Assembly (NCBI GenBank): GCA_022385755.1
Contig: MU278348.1
Span: 190,708-254,707 of the forward strand
DNA: 64,000 nt
Direction: 5' to 3'
DNA from: Trametopsis cervina
Taxonomy: Eukaryota; Basidiomycota; Agaricomycetes; Polyporales; Irpicaceae
Below are positions 57,872-64,000 of the stretch, piece after piece; position 1 is the stretch's first letter; each line of letters opens with the position of its first letter. The position numbers were made by a program, and so were the translations under genes. The notes below the pieces were generated by a model. That model was given only the letters and a program-made list of their open reading frames with translations, was not told where the DNA came from and searched no databases.

Positions 57872-59158
57872 GTTGGGTGGGATGAAGAATAGCGGATAGG
57901 TGGGATGGAGAGTTAGGTGGATACCTTGGTAGGGAGGTGCTCGGGTGAGTGGTGGAGGGCGGTGCCGTGAAAGACCCAATGTCTGCCCGTATTTATGTTC
58001 TTCCTCGATGCATTTCTGTGGCGCTGCATTCGCCTCTCAGGGCAGACAGGCTGGATGTAGCAGTGGCAACGCCGGCCGATAGCGAGAAAACTACCGTAAG
58101 TCCGCTGACTTATGCCGTCCTGCAATGAAGGTTCGGGACTGGTGCGTACTTGGCCGCTCCCTCGATATGTCTATGGCCACGGCGGAGCGGGTGCATATAG
58201 GAGGAAAGAAATTGAAACCAGAAATCATTACGCAACGTGCTGGAGAATAAGAATGATGTAACTTACCTCGACATGTCAAATGAACGCTCACGACCATACT
58301 GGAAGCAGTGTGTGCTGGAGGCCAGACTGACCGTACTGCGCGATCGTCGTCGATGGCCACTGATCAGTATGGACGCAACACGGCCACATCCTATCTGAGC
58401 CACTCGTTGTTGGCCACATTAATACGCAAGCCTAACCAGACAAACACCCTCCGAAGGGACGAGACTGACGCGAGCATACGTTTCTAACACGGGAATCAAA
58501 TGTCTCCTCGGCGAAGTTAAAACGAGAGCATACCTTGAAGCAACCGTCGGGGGCGAGATATTGTAGGGAAGCCCGTGTCTCGGCCGAGCTCATCTCGTAC
58601 ATGAAGCATCCTACAGAAACCTTATCTGGCCCTCTCATCAGCGCAAGCGAGTTTTCTGAACACGCCAAAACCCCCCGATGTGCGCGATCGATACTATGTA
58701 GTCTTCAGGATCGAGCGCATTGTCCACCGTAGGATGCTCCGAATTTGGATTTGTAGCCGCAAACGTAACTGCGGATTGTCAGTGGTGAACGCTATTATTG
58801 CACTGGAATACATCTGAGTCAGCTCTCGTGAGATACAATTGTCTTATCACCGATGGTATAGTCGCACTTCCAGGCTGACCCAGAGCGCTCCTGTTTCCCC
58901 TCTGGTAGCATGAAGCAGCACGAAATCTTGCTGGTATATGCTTCAGGAGCGGTGTAGATGATACACATGTAATATGGTCATGTTAGCAAGCCAGAGTATT
59001 CACAGGTCATGGCCAGTGGGCATCATGTGCCGATCCTGAAACGGGTGAAGCGAACGACGTCACAGCCGCCGGGACCGGCGCGCCATCCCGGCCTCAGATA
59101 CACCGCTGCAGCACCATTACTCTGCTCTCTAACTCTCTTTCGCTTCTTGACCACCATC
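57872..59158. other. Intergenic, possible unrecognised exons on the minus strand
   Basis: The dsRBD promoter lies at the low end and the Lsb5-type promoter at the high end. Minus-strand segments near 58860-58930 (MLPEGKQERSGSAWKCDYTI) and 58640-58740 (PNSEHPTVDNALDPEDYIVS) look coding, but phases do not agree across the nearest splice sites and no start was found. Confidence 0.4.
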
Positions 59159-61235
59159 ATGTCCGCCGTAAGCCTCGCAAAGCAGGCGTATTCAGTATTC
59201 AACAAGGAGAAGCCTCATGTACGACATCTGCTCAATCGTGCTCGTTTATTCCGACTCATCTTCTACGCTTTGCTGCGTAGTCGTCGATCACCGAGTGGGT
59301 CGAACTCTTGACAGCAGCAAACACAGCAGATGAAGCATACGATGGGTGAGCTAGGTGCATGATTTGCGGCTTGCACATACTAAAAGTGGCATAGAATACC
59401 CGAGCTCGTTGACTCGATCAGTATACAAGCTACAGGGTGAGATCCCGCACCAGTTTATGATCTCGTGTGGGCAATTAATGATTTGTTCCGTAGGCCGGGA
59501 GAGGCCTCTCGAGCTCTACGAAAGAAGCTTAAGCATGGAAACAGCCACCAACAATATCGAGCATTGGTAGTAAGTGGTACTCCGGTCCTGATAACAGATC
59601 CTTCCTAATCTACTCTCGTAGATCCTACGAGCGCTGGTAGAGAACGGAGGGCAAAAATTCCAAAGTGTGTTCTCTCTCGTGTAACTAACCCAAAGACTCG
59701 ATATCTCATGCGTTGTGTGGTGTACGAAAGCTTCTTTTGCCGATTCCCATATGATAGAGGCCATCAAGATGCTCGCCACAGAGCCCACAACTGACCCCAA
59801 AGTCAAGAAGAAGCTTATCTCTGTCCTTGGCGCATGGCATTCCCAGTTTAAGGACGACCCGTCTATGTCTGGTGTTGCAAGCCTCTACAATCTTGTGAAG
59901 CCAGCTGCGCCGCAACGAAGACCCCAACCTGCTCCACCTCCGCCCGTGCCGGCGTTCAATCGTCCTGAGGATGACTTCCAATTTGATGTTGATGAGAGGA
60001 AAAGTAGGGACGAGATACGCAGGATGGAAGAAGAATCAAGGAGAGAGGATAAACGGAGGGCCAAGGAAGCCAAGGAAGCGGCAAAAAGGAAGGCGCTTGT
60101 GGATGAGGAAGAGAGGCGACGGAAGGCCAAAGCTGCTGCTTCAGGGAAACCGAGGCGAAAGCCTTTCAACTACGAGGAGGTACGAATATCGTCGCATGTC
60201 ACGTGTGCTCCGCTAATAATCGACATGCGTCTGCCCTGCAGGAGAAACCACAGATTCTCACAGCAATCGCCAACGCCTCGACGTCATCGAATAACCTCGT
60301 GAACGCCATCACAGTAAGCACAGTTTCCTGGCATAACCCATGTCATTCTCATTGCTTTGTTGTAGCTCGTCAACACCGAAAACGATAGCTTGACAACAAA
60401 CGAGCGCGTGCAAGAGTGCCTGCAGAAAGCCAAGGTCTCGCGAAAGCAAATTGTTCGATATGTTCAGGTATGTTCTATGAGGATGATTACCAAAACCACG
60501 CTGACATATCTCTTCAGCTTGTAGAGAATGAAGAGATGATCGGCACGCTCATCGAAACCAATGACCGGATTATCGCAGCATTGGAGACTTACGATACAGT
60601 ATGTAAACCTAGCATCCTCACAGTACACGTTCTGAGACCATCATTATTTTCTCAGCTCATCAAGCCAACCGTGACAGAGCAAGACGTACAAGATGTTCAG
60701 AACAACCTTGCCGCAGTCAAGATCCAAGATACCGAACTCGGCAAGTTGCAGGAGAAGCAACGCGCCGCCGTGCAACGGTCAATTGGACGCGGTGGCCGGA
60801 GCGTGCATCCTGATCTACAGGAACTCAGCTTCGGCAACCTCGGTGCTGATCAACGGTAAGTCTCCCGCCTCTTCATTGCCCTGTCACCTGGTCTGACAGT
60901 AGCGACATAGGAACCTCCCCCCACCCATCCGCCCGACATCCGCGCGTACCTCCTCCTCAGACGAGGACCGCACATACCGGCGCGGCTCGCTCTCAGACTA
61001 CAGCGACTACGAGTCGTCAGATGAGGAAGCGCACAACCGCGCGTCCGGCTCGGGCTCGGCGCGGGCAAAAGGCTACCAGCAGACGAGCGACGACGAGCTC
61101 GACGCGCGCCGGGACCCGAAACAAAGTCTGTTGGATGATGCGGAGGGCGATCCGTTCGCGGACCCGTTCCTTGATCAGGAGGAGGAGGAAGGGGTTAGGA
61201 CGCCCGGGATTAAGGAGCGAAAGCTTGTGTGGTAG
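59159..61235 (+). CDS. lsb5: VHS-GAT domain trafficking protein (Lsb5-like)
   Basis: Eleven exons chain in phase: 59159..59218, 59281..59345, 59395..59436, 59494..59569, 59622..59664, 59731..60179, 60242..60313, 60366..60467, 60518..60598, 60656..60855 and 60911..61235, 504 residues. The VHS domain covers about residues 20-140 (SSITEWVELLTAANTADEAY, PELVDSI, ASRALRKKLKHGN, LRALVENGGQKFQ). A Pro-rich linker and a long charged helix (RMEEESRREDKRRAKEAKEA) follow. A GAT-like domain is at about residues 290-400 (ILTAIANASTSSNNLVNAI to LIKPTV). The tail is acidic and disordered. Yeast Lsb5 links ubiquitin, Arf3 and actin regulators at endocytic sites. Confidence 0.85.
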
Positions 61236-61630
61236 GCGCGTGTACTGTAAGTGTGATGGGTATGTGCGGTGGAAGATGAAATATGTAGTGATGTATTTAG
61301 TGTGAATGTTCGATGTACAGTAGTATGGTATGCGATATGGAGTGATTCGTTCGTGCTGCAATGTTAGTTATGTTGCGTTTACGGCTGTTTTCTTTGCTGA
61401 GTAACGCACGCGACAAACAATTGAAGCAATGAAGCATTCGCATACTAGCGATGCGTCATATTTTGGGGCACAAATACATCCAGTACAACGATATAGTACA
61501 CACAGCAACTTCTCTAACACAGCACAGCACAGCACACCCAACAACTTATACACCTGGACCACCCACACCGTGGATACTGGCGGCCACCCCCCACCTCCCT
61601 CCCTCTTCTATCACCTCTTGTATCCCTCCC
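61236..61630. other. Intergenic between convergent genes
   Basis: It holds the 3' flanks of the Lsb5-like and WD40 genes, with short AC-rich repeats near 61500-61560 (CACAGCACAGCACAGCAC). No gene is present. Confidence 0.5.
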
Positions 61631-63997
61631 CTACAGCTCATCATCAATCAGCCCATCCAAAAACGCCCCCGGCATCCCCCTCGCTCCCCCCACTACTCCC
61701 CGCCGCGCATTCGCAGCCTCCTGCGCTTCGACGCGCGCCTTCTCCTGGTGGTCTTGGAGGTTATACCCCATCTTCGCGAGCCCCTTCCATTCGTGCCGCG
61801 CGATGACGCTCGACTCGGCGGCGCCCCAGCCGGTCCCGAGCCAGCCTGCGCTCATTAGTATTGGTTGCTATTTTGTTTTAGGTTAGGTCAAGTTCAGGAG
61901 GGAAAGAAGAAGAAAAATAAGGAAGCACGTACCTGACTATGCCAACTCACATCCCGCACGCAGACCTTCCGCTGCGGGAGCTTCACCTGCGGCGGATGCG
62001 GCTCCGAGGGATCATACGACATCGCGAGGGTCCCTGACCGGTCGAGAACCTGTACGACGCGTCCGTCGAGGGACCATATCTGGCGAGCGCAATACGAGCG
62101 AGCGTTAGCTTCCACTTTCACGCACATAGAGGAGGGAATGGGAGAGGGGAAAAGAGGGGAGGAAGAAGGGGGACGTACATGTATCCGTCCATCCGCACCC
62201 CCCGAATAGATATACTGCCCGCCCGTCGTCTCCTCCGGACTGAAATGGCATCGTATGAGCGTGCGGAAGACCTCGTGCCCCGTGTACTGCATCACGCTGC
62301 AGTCGAGCGGGTGTGCTTGGTGCCGCGGGCGCGGGTAGCTTCCTCGTCTGTTTCGAGTTCGTATCAGTGATGTCCACGATGTGTGCGAAGGAGGGGAGAG
62401 GCAGACCTGTAATCATAATTCGGAATTCCATATTCGTGCCCCTGCACCTGCTCATGCTCCAAACTGCTCCTCATCTTCCTCAGATCCCACAGCCTCAACA
62501 CCTGGTCCTTCCCGTTCGAGATCACGTACCGCCCGTCGCCCTTCGCGGAGACGTACGTGATGCCTTCTGTGTGTCCGATTAGGACGCCGGATGGTTTGGG
62601 AGAGGTCCCGAGCGATCGACGATCCCTGGTGCGCGATTGATTTTGAGCATGCTAAATTGGGGAGAAGGGAGGAGGATGGGAAGGGAGACGCACCAGACTT
62701 TGAGGAACGAATCGTCCGACGCGCTGACGAGCACGTTCCCCGACGCCGTGTCCGCCCACGTACAGCTGTTGATGTCGTCCTTATGCGCCTTGATCTTCAC
62801 CGTGCGTTTATCCGCCAGCAGGTCGTACACTACCACACCACCACCACCATGTTTAGTCACCCCAAAACCAACAAGTTAGAAAGATCGGGATGGGTACGCA
62901 CCAAAAACCATCTCAGTCCCCCCAGCAATAACCTCGTTCCCGTCCGCCGAGAACTTACAGCTCCACACGCCAAACGGGTCCCCGTACCCGTATCTCCCGC
63001 CTCTTGAATGGGGGTCGGCGAAGTTGATGGCGTGCTGTTGGACGGTCGCGTCGATCGTGTGCGCCATGTATACGATATTCGACTGGGGACATAGTCAGAG
63101 TGAGGTCTCGGCAATTGCCCGTGTGACTTACAACTGAGGCATAGATGAGCCTGCGTGTGCGATTTAGCGCAAGCAGACGGAGGGAAGACAAGGAGCTCAC
63201 CGCTGATTATCAGGACTCAGATGCGAATCCGTAATAGTCCACCCCCCAGGCTGCGCATTAATAGTCTTCATCACCTTCATGCTCGACACATGGTCGTCGT
63301 CCACGTCCACCGCGAACCCGAGCGGGTGTCGGCGCTGTTGGATGCGTCCGCCGCGCAAGGGGCTCGTGGGCGTTAGGGGCGCTGTGGTGTCGTAAACGTG
63401 CAGCCGGAAGTCGCGCACGCAGGTGTAGTAGAAGGACGAGTCGGAGGAGTATTGGCCGACGTAGGCGTTTGCGGCGTAAGACGCTACGGCTGTTCCGTTC
63501 GAGTTCGGTATCATATCCTATCCACCCCCAATCCATCAGCTCTCTCCACACCCACAAACATCTTGCTCACAACTCACCGACACAAGATCCTCCCTTGGCG
63601 TAGGCCTCAGCCTCACTGCCCTCTCCCCCAACAACCTCGCGAGATTCTTATTAGTACCCTGCGAGCGCGAGCGAGTCTGGTGTGCGACACGCCCAAAGTC
63701 GCCGCTACACAGCAGGGCGAGCCCGGCTGGCTTTGGGTCTTTGACTTCGGGGTGCCAGCGGCGGTTCGGGCCCGCGGGGTGGTCCCAGCCGTACCCGTAC
63801 TCGTCGTCGTCATCTTCTTCATCGTCGTCATCATCTTCGTCTTCTTCGTCTTCTTCTTCGTCGCCGTCGTCGTCGACGCGAGGGTTGTGATGAGGAGGTC
63901 GATAGTCGGCGTCCCCGTCGTCTTCATCGTCGGGCGGGAAGACGAGCGTGGCGCGCCCGACGAGATCGTCTAACGTCCGGCTTATCTCTTCCTCCAT
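61631..63997 (-). CDS. WD40-repeat protein, DCAF11/LEC14B-like
   Basis: The start at 63997 opens MEEEISRTLDDLVGRATLVF. A long acidic stretch follows (Asp/Glu run at about residues 40-65), then RTRSRSQGTNKNLARLLGER. WD40 repeats follow across several introns: SRGGRYGYGDPFGVWSCKFS near 63000, KAHKDDINSCTWADTASGNV near 62770, GHTEGITYVSAKGDGRYVIS near 62560, and TGHEVFRTLIRCHFSPEETT near 62250. The C terminus (KMGYNLQDHQ) ends at 61631. The order matches LEC14B and human DCAF11, substrate receptors of the CUL4-DDB1 ubiquitin ligase. Intron positions between 61870 and 63200 were located roughly, not base by base. Confidence 0.85.
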
Positions 63998-64000
63998 GTC

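Noticed and set aside
61500..61560. AC-rich repeats as a distinct element
   Set aside because: A short simple-sequence stretch in a 3' flank, with no unit structure worth calling.
63780..63900. CRISPR-like or regulatory repeat in GTC/TTC-rich DNA
   Set aside because: It is codon-level low complexity encoding the Asp/Glu run of the WD40 protein.

Overview
The window is nuclear DNA of a filamentous basidiomycete, most likely an Agaricomycete. Coding regions are split by many short GT-AG introns (about 45-70 bp). Both strands are gene dense. Several families typical of mushrooms are present: F-box-like proteins, a DUF6533 membrane protein, a DUF6535 membrane protein and a fungal beta-propeller lectin-like protein. 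Exon boundaries were worked out by hand from splice motifs, reading-frame continuity and comparison between copies. Gene names rest on recognised motifs, not on database searches.

Region 1-17164 is a degenerating tandem array. A unit of about 7 kb occurs three times. Each unit holds a plus-strand gene in which a Cyc8/Ssn6-type TPR region is spliced in frame to an F-box-like region. It is followed by a spacer carrying minus-strand remains of a HIT (FHIT/Hnt2-like) gene. Copy A (1-1774) is cut by the window edge. Copy B (6011-9433) can be assembled into ten exons with an open frame of about 974 codons. Copy C (12955-15190) keeps seven intact TPR exons but loses the F-box part through a one-base frameshift and truncation. 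Two further scraps of the family lie at 2640-2760 and 19129-19510. The array is the most unusual part of the window.

Region 17165-32613 holds a SAP-like/coiled-coil protein (minus), a secreted type-B carboxylesterase with 15 exons (minus), a small Cys-rich protein (minus), an FAD-dependent monooxygenase (plus), a conserved protein of unknown function (plus), an intact HIT hydrolase of the Hnt2/FHIT type (minus) and a single-pass membrane protein (minus).

Region 32614-45797 is largely housekeeping: the Sin3 corepressor (minus), a serine-rich protein (minus), the Alg9 mannosyltransferase (plus) and a DUF6533 membrane protein (plus).

Region 46311-53351 is more accessory: a DUF6535 membrane protein whose N terminus is built from a 78-bp tandem repeat, and a lectin-like propeller gene.

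Region 54081-63997 returns to core genes: mitochondrial seryl-tRNA synthetase, UTP11 (ribosome biogenesis), a 71-residue double-stranded-RNA-binding protein encoded by four tiny exons, a VHS-GAT protein of the Lsb5 type, and a DCAF11/LEC14B-like WD40 protein. No tRNA, rRNA, CRISPR or complete transposable element was recognised.
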